Below, one piece after another: positions 10,718 to 23,002 of a stretch of 64,000 nt of DNA; position 1 is the stretch's first letter; each line of letters begins with the position of its first letter. The position numbers and the translations under genes were made by a program. Source of the stretch: Tomocerus qinae (lineage: Eukaryota > Arthropoda > Collembola > Entomobryomorpha > Tomoceridae); contig CM034546.1 in NCBI GenBank assembly GCA_020055645.1, positions 13,144,001 through 13,208,000 of the forward strand, given 5' to 3'. The notes below the pieces were generated by a model. The model saw nothing but the letters and a program-made list of their open reading frames with translations, was not told where the DNA came from and searched no databases.

Positions 10718-12646
10718 AACTTTAATCTTTAACTTTAATCTTTCTTGGCGCGATAACCCCAGTAAACTGGGATAGATATTAATGTTTTCAATAATGTAAC
10801 CCAACGTATACCTTCATGTGTTAAATTTAGTACACGGAGGTGTGCTTTGGGGTACATTATTAAAAACTTTAATTGACTAAAGACTAAAACATTGATTCGG
10901 AACCAGTAGCAAATCCAAATGCATTTGCCTCTCTAGAAAACTAAACGTAATATATTCTATGTACAAGTTGTCTATTTTCTTCTGCTTGCTTTCAATGTGT
11001 AATTTTATAGTCGCAATAAACATTTCCACTTAAAACTGATCCTGTTAGTGACAATAGAAACATTTGAGGGTTCTAAATCAGAGCTATTTCAGTAAGAAAA
11101 AAATACGTTAAAATATATAAAAAATTTTATTTATTAAAACTTTTTCCAGTTGCCAAAAAACGAGGGAACTTAAGATTAAATTTTAAATTCACTTTTGTTC
11201 AACAAAGCATAATATAGCGATGACGATTCTTTTGATAGATAATATTTATCAATTATTGCACATTTCTTTTGATTTTAATCGTTAATATTTCATTGTTTTT
11301 AATTTTTGGTTATTTTTATTTTTAACTATGAACAATATTTATTGATCTAATTTGACTTACTGTTCAATTTAATATTCAAATTAAATTTATTTCTAGTATT
11401 ATTCCATAAAAATTGTGCACTATAGTCCCTTTTACTCAGGCAAACTTCTGTTAGTTTGTTTGCTTGTAGGTTTAATGTTTAACGTTTGTTCCCTATCTGG
11501 CATTCAACTACACCAAATTTTGTCAATTTTCAGTACAAAACCATGGGCTTTAATACCAAATTTGCTAATTCGTTGTTTGTATATTATGTATTACTATAAT
11601 GAATTTTGTATTAAAATTATTTGGAAATCTATATAAAACAACGGCAGCATGCTTTACTATTCAGTTTCTTAAAAAAATGTTGTGTTTGGCTATTACTTTT
11701 CTTAAGCACAGTTTTTCACAATTAAGAAAGAAAAAAATATTGAATGGTTTATTTTACAGAAATAACTTTCCACACTTTACATTACAAAACAATTTCAACA
11801 AAATAGCGTAATTATATGTAAGTAGGGTGTAGTTTTACAAAAATAAAGGATAAAGTGCTACTTATACTATTCCTTTCATTATCACGATTTGTGATGTCAT
11901 TATCGTTGATTTACAATCTACCAAAATTTGTTTCCAATGAGACATGACGTAATTTTTATGTCACCTAGCATGATGGCGATTACAGATTAGGACTTACAAT
12001 GTTTAAATGTGTAGTCGTTTTTGGAAAAATAAAGAAGTAGATGTGTGAGCGAATCCGGAATTTTAATAACGCCTCTTACATGTGGATTACTTGAGTTTTT
12101 GCTGCAGCCAAGTTATCAAAAAACCCGGATTTTTTAAGAAAAAGTCTTAGACCCAGGGTTGTTTGGGTTTAAGGATTTTTTTATATAACTATAGGCATAA
12201 ATGTAAGCACATATACTATACCATATATGAATACTACAGCTGACAATAACAGCAACAATGTAATGCTGCAACTACTATAATTTATGTCTGCGAAAACAAC
12301 TAATAATAATTTATAAATTTTAACAGGTTGTAACGTAGCAAACGCAAAGTAATTTTTGTGAACATTGGTGTAAAATTATGCATAATATTTTACTGATTAA
12401 ATTGAGTTTATGAAATTATTAATTATAGTATTATATTAATGTAGAACTTTAATCGAGAATAAGCAGTACAGTATAATAGTATAGTGAATATGTAATAAGG
12501 GATAAATTAAAATTGAGCCTAATTATGTGTACAATAATATATATGCCATCACTCACATCATCGGGATACATTAATTTTTGCCAAAAAACCCAAAATACCT
12601 AAACCCATAAAAAATCCAGCCCACAATCGGCCCTGGTTGTATTACA
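10718..12646. other. Intergenic, AT-rich, with a small palindrome and a repeat match
   Basis: No gene recognised. A 90-bp palindromic element lies at 10781-10870 (listed separately). Bases about 11330-11480 match 22955-23290 and represent that locus without its 175-bp inserted element. The remainder is low-complexity AT-rich sequence. Confidence 0.5.
10781..10870. mobile_element. Short palindromic MITE-like element, copy 1
   Basis: Near-palindrome with ends 'aatgttttcaataatgta' and 'tacattattaaaaac', and a central 'taaatttag'. A second copy at 19982-20070 has the same ends and core, so this is a mobile family of about 90 bp. A flanking TA would fit Tc1/mariner-type insertion, but I cannot fix the exact ends. 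Confidence 0.7.
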
Positions 12647-12943
12647 TTATCCACCGCAAGAGTACGGGACATTACACACGTCACACCAATAGGGACAATT
12701 TCCAGAACAGCAGCCACCCCATTGCGGTTCACAACTAGCAGGTACACCTAAAAATTAAAATGTCAAAAATACTTTTTACCAAGTGTAAACCTAACGACAG
12801 TTTCAATTCAGTAAATTAATAGAAATTTTAATGAAATCGATTAAATAAAAATTCTTACAGCCACTTTGTTCAGCAGAAGTGAACGACAACAGCGTAAGAA
12901 GGACAGCTCCGAGTAGGAGAGCGGCAGTCCATAAGTTTGCCAT
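12647..12943 (-). CDS. Secreted cysteine-rich small peptide (two exons)
   Basis: Exon 1 is 12859-12943 and ends at donor GTAAGAAT. Exon 2 is 12647-12747, after acceptor TTTTTAG, and the stop is TAA 12647-12649. The product is 61 residues. The first about 24 are a textbook signal peptide with a Leu-rich core ending in TSA. The mature part carries eight cysteines spaced C-x4-C-x6-CC-x3-C-x3-C-x2-C-x5-C. Adjacent CC in the middle is typical of disulfide-rich secreted peptides (knottin/defensin-like classes), so extracellular defence, signalling or venom-like roles are all possible; the sequence alone cannot choose. A TATA box lies upstream. An in-frame upstream extension to 13027 exists but would bury the signal peptide. 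Confidence 0.78.
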
Positions 12944-13048
12944 CTTTATTGAGGATATAAAATGGACAAGTTTCGAATCTTTTTTAGTTAGCTGAGAGTG
13001 CTGCAGTACCAATATTTCAAATGACATAAGGATTCAAAGTTAATTTTG

Positions 13049-13056
13049 CTTTTATA
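13049..13056 (-). promoter_or_regulatory. TATA box of the cysteine-rich peptide gene
   Basis: TATAAAAG on the minus strand, about 106 bp before the chosen ATG. A transcription start about 25-30 bp downstream would leave a leader of about 75-80 nt. Confidence 0.6.
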
Positions 13057-15354
13057 CTTTTTGGAACCATAGATAGTTTATAAATATGTGCAATTGCCTT
13101 CCTCTTCCTCATGCATTCATCAGGATGCACCATAAAAAAACTAAGTCAATCTGGTTCATACCGTTTAAGACGACGCTTATAAAACCGAAATATTTATTTT
13201 GCATGTTTATATAACTATAGGCATAGAACACTTGTATTATGGGACAAGGAAGTGTATTAATATGTGTAAAAGCCAATATTGCAATATTATAATGCACCGA
13301 ACATTATGAAAAAGAAAGGTCATTATATAAATATATGAATATTATATGATTTTTGTCATATTTGCATTTATCTGTTAAATGGTAGTCTTATATGGCAGAT
13401 ATTCTGTCAGATTGCGTTAACACAGGCAGTTAAGATAAGAATTACCACTCCCAAATCAATTGCCATTTGAAAAAAAGTTTTTTTTTAGAGTAGGTTAAGT
13501 TTCTATTACGTAATGTTATATACCTAATATTATATTTAAATGCATACCACATGCATGCATCGTCAGTGACCAGTACCGTATTTAGAAGGGGGCAATACAT
13601 TATTTCTGATCTGGTTTGAAAGTTCGAATAATGAAGAGTCAGATCAGTGTATCTATTATTTTAGCCGCCGTTTTTCATTTATACAGCCATTCAGCAGAAT
13701 ATAATAGCCCTGTAATTTTATAAAATGGCCTTATGGTTATAGTACCATACTAAGCACGTATCCAGAGAAGGCGGGGGCCGAGTCCCCCTTAAATTCCTAG
13801 AAAATCGCTTATTTTGTCAAAAAAGGTTTAAAAGAATCCAAAAAATGTCTTAATTTTACCAATATATTTTTTGTGTGATCCTACTTATCCCCTTGGTCAA
13901 ATTTCTGGATACGTGCTTGTACCATACTACACTAAGACTATTAATACTCCTCTCGAAAATGTAGTCCAAATATTATATCCAGCTGCCTCTATTACCTTTG
14001 GGTTAAACTGTTTTTATCAGTCGAAATAGAATTGAAAAACATTTTTACACCACTAATTTGAAAACTTCTTCTTGATTTAAGTTATTATTTTAACCATTTT
14101 TGGCCATTTCAGCAACTATATATAGCCAACAAACATTTTATCCATACACTAATATATTTTAGCCACTTCCATTTTAACCAGTGGCTAGTAAAGACTGATA
14201 ACACTGATATTCGCAGAGTTTTATTGCTTATCTGGAAAACATACGAATGAGAGGTCAAGAAAAGTTTCATACGCGGAAAAGCCTTCGGTACATATATTGC
14301 TGCAACCTTTAACACATTATATGCACCTATTATTTATTTGTGCTTTGATATAAAACAATATGCACTACTGCATACATCTTTCTTTATAGTACCAACTATA
14401 TAATTAATTTAAATTAAAAGTATAAATATTTAATAAACAAATCCATTTAGAATGATAGGTATTACATTTCTAATGATTTAATTATAATAATATAATAATT
14501 TATAATCAATTGATAACATTATAGTGATCTTTTGTTACGCGTTTAACATCGAAACAAATAACATTTGACATTCTATTCAACATTATCTGAAAATTATATT
14601 GCCAAATACCTGTCTATTTCTATAAATGGCGAGGTAATTAGAAAATGGGTAAATGAGTCTCAAATATCACTTTTTTCGATAAATATTCATTCAATGGTCA
14701 CCAAATGTAGGTATGCTAACTGCTGTGCAGTTTTAACGTTATGTAAATAAAAGTTCAAACGTAGGAATTATAAGTCCATAATAATTGTACCAATTTAATT
14801 TAATTGTTGAATTATAACAGTAATATTGATAAATACATTTAGACTATATACATCCATCGTTGTCATAATTTGATCCAAAATTCTTCCCCGCCAATTCAAC
14901 AACAATATATAGTTATAACAATCAAAAGAAAAATTGTGAAAAGCCAGACAACGAAAGTAGTACACATAATTAGAGTTAAAAGATGGAAACAAAAAGACAA
15001 ATAAATAGAAAAATAAATAGTAAGTAAGTTTTAGGTAGTATAGTAAGAAACCGTAGAGATAAGAAACAAGAACATCTCAATCAATGAAAATTTTAAATGA
15101 ATTGTATTGTATCGACATTTACAGACTGTTGTTTACACTTTGAGTGGTTTGGCTTTCCTAAAGTGACATACGTCAAAACAATGCCATTCACGTCAATCTT
15201 AATATGACTTTACTACATAGTCTCGACTTTCTCTAAACTTTTATTCCGAGTTAAAATATGAGCCATAGATCTGTTTTATACTGATGACTGAAAAGTCTTA
15301 CACATAATTCCTATCACACTGCAAATAGCTCTGAACATTCACAAATACATAAAA
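13057..15354. other. Intergenic, no gene seen; one MITE
   Basis: Apart from the 169-bp element at 13751-13919, I see only AT-rich sequence with no convincing exon on either strand. Bases 15128-15335 belong to the repeat shared with 8448-8655. Confidence 0.5.
13751..13919. mobile_element. MITE family M1, copy 1, with 8-bp target duplication
   Basis: Ends TAAGCACGTATCCAGA and TCTGGATACGTGCTTG are inverted repeats. The flanks carry the direct repeat TACCATAC (13743-13750 and 13920-13927). The interior is GC-rich near one end ('gcgggggccgagtccccc') and otherwise AT-rich and non-coding. A second copy is at 23003-23177. An 8-bp duplication fits hAT-type transposition, but no transposase is present. 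Confidence 0.85.
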
Positions 15355-18300
15355 TTAGATAGCAGAAGGGTCATCGCTGCAGGCTACTTCGTCAGAGCAA
15401 TCATTGCAGTCACAATTTCCATCATCATCGCATTGATATTCTATTGGAATGCACTGACCGTTGGAACATTGGAACTCCGTGATATTGCACGAATCTTCAA
15501 CCCAAACACCCCAAATACAGAATTTTAGAGTGAATAAACGCAACACGCACATGCAAATCAATAATAAACCATTTCAATTTTTAAACTAAATCCTATGAAA
15601 AATCTTTGATTAATTAGGTTATGTTTTTTTTGAATTTCGGATGTCCCCCTAAAATACAATCTTGCGTTTCAAAAAATCAATGCTAATAATTACCTTCATT
15701 AATTACCAATCCAGTTTGTTCTCGCCCTCGAATGCTTTGATTTGGAGGACCATTCGATTTGACAATTACTTCGGCCACAGCTTCTGCTACACCGGCTTCG
15801 TTTGCAGCACGACAAGCGTACCGCCCACCGTCTGTTACTTCAATTCCTGGGAACTTTAACAAAAAATTGAATACTTATATGTACTATTAAAAAATGATTA
15901 AAGTACACCTTAAATTAGTGATTATCTTACTATTAACTGCGAGCCATTGATGATCATTGAAGTAGGTCTTAAATCAGTTTTAAACCAGTTGATGGTAATT
16001 GGTTGTCCTCCCGTTACAATGCACATAATTTCGACAATGTCTCCTATTCTCACAATTTGTTGAGCCGGTTGCAACTGAATTCTTGGAAGAGAAAGCAGAG
16101 CTGAAAAAGTTCAAGTTCATAACTGAAAATAAGTTCGTTCGTTCAGTTCAATTGAGCTGATCGAACGAACTGTTGAAGGATTTCGGCCATGACAGAACGA
16201 ACGAACTAGAAATTTTTTACCGAATGATTGATCGAAATTAAAAAGTAGCATCAAGTTCAATTCAATCCACATGCAACTTAATGTTACAATACCAATAGGT
16301 CCATCGTAGCTATTCGATAGATAAACAGATATTTCATTTGAAATGCCGCAATACATATACAAAGAACAAAATAGTGCTGTTTTTTATTATGTATTCGGTT
16401 TTTCAATTCAACTTTTACGAAATGATCGAGTTTTAATTTCGCGAACTGAACGATATTTTTTTTCGTCGTTCAATACAACGAACGAACTAATCGAGTAAAC
16501 TTTTTCAGATCTGGGAGAAACTATTAATTTTTACGTCAAAAAATTAATTTCATTTTATTTAGCTGTAAGGCAACGTTGTAATTTTTTACTTAAGGACGTG
16601 TGGAGACTTTCATCAAATATTGTTCATAAAAATCGGCTAAACGTACAGTAATGCGGTTTTCAGTTCCCAGAAATCGTAAATAAAGCACGAAATACAGCAC
16701 TAGCAAGCAACATAAATTGTAAATTAACTTCCGCCAGTTATATAGTATGCCGTATGCCCTACCTTCAAATTTGCAATCAGGTCCAGTAAATCCAGGCACG
16801 CAAAGACAAAGTAGTTGACCGTCTTTAAATCTGCACCCTACAGCATTTTTTCCACAAGAACAACGTTTACAAACTCCACCGGTTCCAACAGAATGATCAT
16901 TTGGATCACGATAGTATCCTTCCCCACATGACTAAGACATTCACAGATACAGTATTACATGCATTGCAATTTGCAAAAACAAAGACGAACGCAGCGGTAA
17001 TACTCAATTCCCTACGAATCAATTTTGTAGGTTTGATAGAATTATTTTTAAATGTTCAAAATTTGTTTTACTTTTCAATCATACTGGGAATAAATACCAC
17101 AGTAAATATAAATTTTTAAACACGTTTTACTTCACAAGAAAGTCCTTCGTAGCCAGGTGGACATCTACATTCCTCTACTTCCATTACAATACCATTCGGG
17201 GTATAGTGCCTAACGGCATCATCCAGCGAAACATCTTTGATATAGGTTGCTTCCATCTCTCCGGTGAATGATGCTCGGATAAGAATAGCCTTTAGGTCTA
17301 CTAGGACTGATAAAATATCTTCTCGACTAGCCATTTCTTCATCACCTGCCAAATGTCTCCATCCTGCAGTTTCTCTCAGAGTTACTTCAAAGCCCTGAAC
17401 AAGATATATGTACAGATTTTCTAGGATGGATGTAACATTTGCACAAACATGTCACAAATCTTACAGCTTCTTGTCCAGACATTGGAGAACGATTATACCA
17501 GGACAACGAAATGTTGTTATTGCCGACAAAAATGACATCAATATCTTCATCAGGTGTGGCGTCACTTCCTGTACGAACCGAATACCTCCTAATAGCTCTA
17601 AGTTTACCTCCATATGAGGCAATCTAATACATTTCAAAGCAACTAGCATTAAGTTAAAATATTATTGGTATAAGTACTGTTAGATACTGTAGAGTGCATA
17701 CCCTGTTGCCTGTAAAATTTTGGGGAAGCGACCAATATATTCGCTCAGATCTTGTTGATGGCGGGTATCGATAAGATAATTCCCTCGTATTTGTGTCCAC
17801 CGATACATTCTGAACGGATTCTGTTCTTGCACTGTGGTATTCATAAGTTTGGTAACATTATAGCAATAGCATTTTGCTGTAATAAATACACTCGTTTCTC
17901 AAAATTAATCAAAAAAATTTGAACAAACCGGTCAGTTAGGGTGACTCCATGAGGACCGCTGAACAATTGCAAATCTTGTGTTGATCTGTACAGATTGGCA
18001 GAGGAGCATTCTGTGCTGAGTTTAGAGCAGAAGCATTCTAAGCAATCTTTTTGTGGGTTAAGGTTTTCCAAAGCAAAATGTCCTTGCTTGCACGAATTAC
18101 AAATTGCTGTCTCATTTCTTTCCTGAAAAATTAGTGAAAATGAAAAAAAGTTACGACCATTTTAAAATAAAAATAGTCTTTATTCTACATGGTAAGAATA
18201 GCAACTAAAACCTATAAGATAGCTCTTCATATCCACTATCCACAAAATTTACGTGGTTTTTGTAGAAGCTGTATTGTCAATTACAATTTTTACCTTTACA

Positions 18301-18709
18301 ACATGTGCTTCGATATTAACCATCTGGGTCTTCAATTTATCTATCTTATCATTCAGCATGTTGTTGATATAGCTTTTTAAATTTTAAATTTTGGTAGTGA
18401 GCCTTTCTTCCAAAGACGCAACAACCTTTTCCAAGTTTACCACAATATCTTCCCTATAGCTCGGCACGTCTATGTGTGCTATTTTCGATTCCAAACTCCC
18501 AATTTTTCTCTCAATGCTAGCAGTGTTTTGAAATACGTTATTCATTTTATGGTCCAACTGAAGAATAGCACGAATAATCTGAACACTGCTTTCGCCGAGA
18601 CTAAATAATTGAACAGAACGCAAATTGAATTTTTTTAAATTAGTTAATCCTGAAAAGATATCTCTATAAACGGTTTCAGATTCCACTTTTATTGCGGTAA
18701 TAATAGAGG
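15355..18709 (-). CDS. Extracellular-matrix-type protein: coiled coil, laminin EGF, laminin IV, EGF, Ig, LDLa
   Basis: A multi-exon secreted protein gene. Exons: 18709-18294 (coiled coil), 18122-17925 (laminin-type EGF with ICNSC, CLECFCSKLSTECSSANLYR, then start of laminin IV), 17820-17710, 17623-17465 and 17394-17131 (laminin IV: MYRW, SYGGKLR, NNISLSWYN, CRCPPGYEGLSC), 16931-16763 (EGF/laminin EGF), 16100-15931 and 15853-15694 (one Ig domain; DGGRYACRAAN), and 15494-15355 (LDL receptor class A; CSNGQCIP, CNDCSDE), stop TAA. Phases agree at all junctions. Module types match perlecan, but the order is reversed and the protein is short. Oddities: an in-frame TAA at 18384-18386, a weak donor GTTCAA after 17925, and a GC donor after 17710. 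It may be intact only if a 45-nt mini-intron removes the TAA. Confidence 0.78.
16096..16513. mobile_element. hAT-like MITE inside an intron, overlapping an exon edge
   Basis: Terminal inverted repeats CAGAGCTGAAAAAGTT (left) and AACTTTTTCAGATCTG (right) agree at 15 of 16 positions. Flanks AGAGAAAG and GGAGAAAC look like a decayed 8-bp target duplication. The interior is rich in GTTCGTTC/GAACGAAC. On the minus strand its left end reads CTTTTTCAG, which is exactly the splice acceptor of the first Ig exon, and the first five exon bases are also element sequence. Confidence 0.72.
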
Positions 18710-19140
18710 CTTTGGTTCGTTAAATAATTCACCCATTACTATACATAAAATCATTTTCTTCCTATTATGTTGCATTTCTCTATCTATCTATCTATTCCAT
18801 GGACAATGCATTGAATAAAGATTGCAATGGGGCGTTTCAAGTCTTTATGCGGACTACTAAATTCGAAATATCTGTGCATTATATAACGTATTTCGAATTA
18901 TTCAATGTAATTGGAATTGAAAAATTAGAATTCCAGTATTGCACCCCTCCCCCAAATCGACAATAATAGATTTTTTTCGGTGCCCTCCTTCAGCCCTCGA
19001 ATTTTTTTCTGGCTGCAGCCCAAAGTGCATTTTAATATATTATTAAAATTTAACCAAAATAAATGCCCAATTAATTCATTAGCATAATTACTCCAGTTGG
19101 GTAAATTAAAAGTAAGTACCCGTGACTAAAGTTTCCTTAC

Positions 19141-19250
19141 CCCGATTCCGCATAGTTTTCATTGGTATGATCAATTGTTGCACCCGATGTTAGCCGCATG
19201 TAAATGACAATGTAAATTGTGAAAACGACAATATCTGTTGTATTTTTCAT
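19141..19250 (-). CDS. Possible signal-peptide first exon for the matrix-type gene
   Basis: ATG at 19248-19250 opens a frame with a hydrophobic N-terminus (DIVVFTIYIVIYM) and a likely cleavage site near TSGA. It ends at donor GTAAGG after 19141. It lies just upstream of the coiled-coil exon, which lacks its own start. However, its phase does not match the acceptor I chose for that exon, so either an exon between them or another acceptor is needed. Confidence 0.4.
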
Positions 19251-20214
19251 TTTAAATTGCTTTTAGAATTGGAGCCACTGCTGTCTGCAATCAAAACCGT
19301 CGAAAAAGATAAAATATCAAATTTGATATTTTAAATGTGTTTATAGTGCAGGGAAATTCATTATGGATTGTTAAGCAATTTTATTAATGTTAATTGATGC
19401 ACGAACTCAAGTTACCATAATAAATCGTTTAAAAACCACAATTTATACATAGTGCACAAACCATGTAGAGATTACTTCGTGGGGCTTAACGTCATTGATT
19501 AAGCAATGGCTAAAGATTGTAGTTTAACTGATGCGATATCTTTCTTAGGGAAATTATGGATTTATAGTGGGCTATGCGATGCTAAAGACCCGTCACGATT
19601 GCTTCGTTAGGCATCGTTTCAAGCTTATAAAAGCTTTCCTCATTATCGCTTCAAACGTATAAACTGTAATGAATGATTCACATTCATTTCAAGGGATTCC
19701 AATGCGGGGAAAATGCGGCAAAATTACTTTACGCAAATTGGTGTAAATTGTTTTCGGCATTTTTAACAGATTTGTGGATAAATTGATACAGAAGTAGGTG
19801 GCAGTGGTAAACAAAAATGTAATATAATTTTCCCGCTTTTATTGTTTGCCACTAATTATGACTTAAAAGCCTTGAATGGCAAGAATTCATAAGTATTAAA
19901 TATAATTGTTATCAAATAAAGAGAAATGATAAAAGTTAAATTTGATATAACTACCTAAAATTTATTTAATATTATACTGTTAATGTTTTCAATAATGTAC
20001 CCAACGCATAATTCCACGTACAAAATTTAGCACATGAAATTATGCATTGGGGTACATTATTGAAAACATTATCAAAATTAAAAAACATTCCGGTCACACT
20101 GTACTTACACGCCCTTATAAGTGAATCGAGCAGTAACAAATGCTATGTAAGTAGTCTCCTGCTTTCGAAAAAACCACTTTGAGGTCGCTTAAATAACAGA
20201 TTGATGGAGTACTG
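19251..20214. other. Intergenic upstream of the matrix-type gene
   Basis: No gene seen. It contains the second palindromic MITE-like copy (19982-20070) and simple AT-rich sequence. Confidence 0.5.
19982..20070. mobile_element. Short palindromic MITE-like element, copy 2
   Basis: Ends 'taatgttttcaataatgtacc' and 'ggtacattattgaaaac' are inverted, and the core 'caaaatttag' matches the copy at 10781-10870. The palindrome is better preserved here, which suggests the younger insertion. Confidence 0.75.
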
Positions 20215-20676
20215 AATAAATGACAATTACTAATAAAGTACTTCAAAGTCGATATTTTATCATGTGAGGCGTTTCTTTGAGTTGACTGATTTATCTATTA
20301 GCAGTTAGGTTTAGAAATAAAAATGATCTAAAAAGTGTTGTACTGTCTACAATTAAGCAAATTTCTCTAATGGTATTATTTTATTGTATATAATTATAAA
20401 AGTAGAATAAAATTATAAGGTATAGTCAATCATTGGAAATTACAATAACACAAAAAAATGGCCATGACTGAAAAAATTTATAGCTTTACACTTAAAAGAG
20501 TCCACAAGTTGACTGTTGGGGAAATACTCTTTATGTACAAATTCACAACCCTGCTTGCTAGAGATAAATCTTGTTACTACGCATAGATAAAACAGACAGG
20601 CCAAAAGTCATTCTCAGTATTCTCAGTATCAAATATCTGACTACAACCTAGCCTAAAAATAATCGATATCGGTATA

Positions 20677-20729
20677 TCAAGTTCAAGTGTGCTGTGTTCT
20701 AAGTTGGAGCACAGCAGACTTGAACTTGA
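20677..20729. repeat. Hairpin, 20-bp arms
   Basis: Arms TCAAGTTCAAGTGTGCTGTG and CACAGCAGACTTGAACTTGA pair with one mismatch around a 13-base loop. It lies within sequence present in copy A but absent from copy B of the duplication. Confidence 0.7.
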
Positions 20730-23002
20730 ACTTCTCATTGTGATACAGATATTAAATGAATTTAATTTGCCATGCATCGAATGTAAGAAACTGTATGCCA
20801 TAAAGGTTGAATGACAATTTCAGCTTTCTATATGATCAACGATTTATATAAATTAATAGTATCGAATATTTGATTAGCCCAGTCGGATTAAACATTAACA
20901 TTTAACATGTACATAGATTTTTGGTAAGGCAGAAAGGAAATTCCTATGCAAACGAGATTTATTAAGTTAATAAATAAATAAATAATTATTATGAAGATGA
21001 CCTTGACAAAATTACACTGATTAGTTAATTCCGACCTCATAATTATAAACAGGAAGCGCGGCCCACTTGAAATACTTTAAATTCGTGTGTTCAGAAAAAA
21101 GTGCTTTATAATAGGCATAATATTACATATTGACAGGAGTATTTAGTTTACTTCGCTGTATACGCATTTATAAAACGCCAGGAATGTGACACAGGCTACA
21201 TAACAAGGATCAAAAAGCAATAAACATTTTACATGAAAATTCTGAAGTTATACGTTTATGCATTATAATTTAATTTTTTGTTCTTAATTTTTTGTGTTTT
21301 CTTAAACTCAAAGTTTGATTGATGACTGAAAGAAATATTGAAGAGAATTGATAGAATTAGCCATTAATTCACTACAGACGCTGGCAGTAGTTAGATCGAC
21401 TCATAAATTATTACTGTGCATGCTTGATTAAATAAATGTAAAATAAATATCGTACATGTCTTTAAATTTCAATGCTGTTCTTTCTTTAATGTGTCGTTTG
21501 TATATAGTTAACAATTTTTCACGATAGTGTATAACCAAGGTACAGATTAGATTAGAACTAGAATATTAACATTTTTATTAAATAAAGGCGGTTACAGGAC
21601 CCAAGTCCTGTAGTACATGGGGCTAGTGCATCTACAAACAATTTTGTAAAAATTATGGTTTCTAGTAGGCCAATTACACCGGCATTCAATTGGGTTCATC
21701 ACTAATATAATGTACCGTTCACAGGGCACAAGTCCTGTTATAAATAAAGCTAGTGTGTATTCCGGGGCAATATTGTACGATGGGTAGAATGTATTTCAGA
21801 CACATAGATTCATAGATTTTTATGTTAATTCCAATTGACCTTTTCATGATTTCTCATTAAGTGGGCCAGGGACAAAGGTACAGATTTTACGTTGCATTGA
21901 TAGAGTCAAAAAATATTCCAAAACCTCGCCTTAGTACGGCCTAGGGTCAACCTTTTGTTTAGAAAGAGCATTTGGCAAGTTACTCCGGTTACCCACCACA
22001 TTTTTGACTCGGATACTTTTAATCACTATTATACATACTGCCATGACTGGACCATTTTAAGGCCGAGTTAGCCTTAATTGGCAATGTAGCGTCAAGCGAT
22101 TATTTCGAAAATTGAGCGTTTTTTAATGTATATTTAGCTCATTGCTTGAATAAGCGGGCTTATAGAACCGCACAGTCTGTCCGTACGTCCGTCCTTCTGT
22201 CCCCACGATGACTTACGAATGCAAAGACGGATATGGACCAAACTTGGCGATCCCTATTGATTTTGGGACAAATCGGTCAATTGGTTGCTGAGATACCGCG
22301 AGCTCACTGTGTTTCATTTTGATAGTCAAAATAGAAGTGATCCACAATTTTTTTAATTTTTTTTAAATTTTTGATTAGGTAATAATATGTGGATTCCACA
22401 TATTACCTAATCAAAAATCCGCAATTTTTTGGACGCCCTCCCTACCTTTATCATCACATGTCAACATTTGCCAAACCCCATATGATATTATGTCCACATT
22501 GGTCCGTACCCCCTACACTGCAAAATTTTTTTTTTAAAGCAATTTAATTCGACTGTCTAAAATGCCATTTATTAAAGCATTTAAGGGGTAAAACTATTAT
22601 TAAATGCCTATTGCCTAATGGGGTAATGCCTATTTTCAGATTTTGACTTATTTTTACCCGATTCTTTACTATTAATTTTTTCAATTTAATTTCTGTTGAT
22701 GACATAATCATGAATGAGTTTGGACCCCCTCCCTCCCCCTGTCAGCAAGTGTAAGCATTTCCTTGTACCCCCTCCCTCCCTAACTATGTTAACGTAATAT
22801 GTGGATCACCCCAAATGGGTATTAAAAAGTTCAATTGCGTTTCCTATAAATTGTTTGCGGAAAATGTTTCACTCCGCTCCTACCAAATTTAAGATTTATA
22901 TTTTGATAGTCAAATATAACTTATTTTAAAACTGTTTGATTTAGATAACCAAATATGATCAATATTGATCTGATTTGAATTACTGTAGAATTTAGTAATC
23001 AA

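Noticed and set aside
21565-21640. Possible tRNA-like or snRNA-like fold around the 'aagtcctgt' boxes
   Set aside because: No consistent arms or internal promoter boxes; two loosely related copies suggest a repeat.
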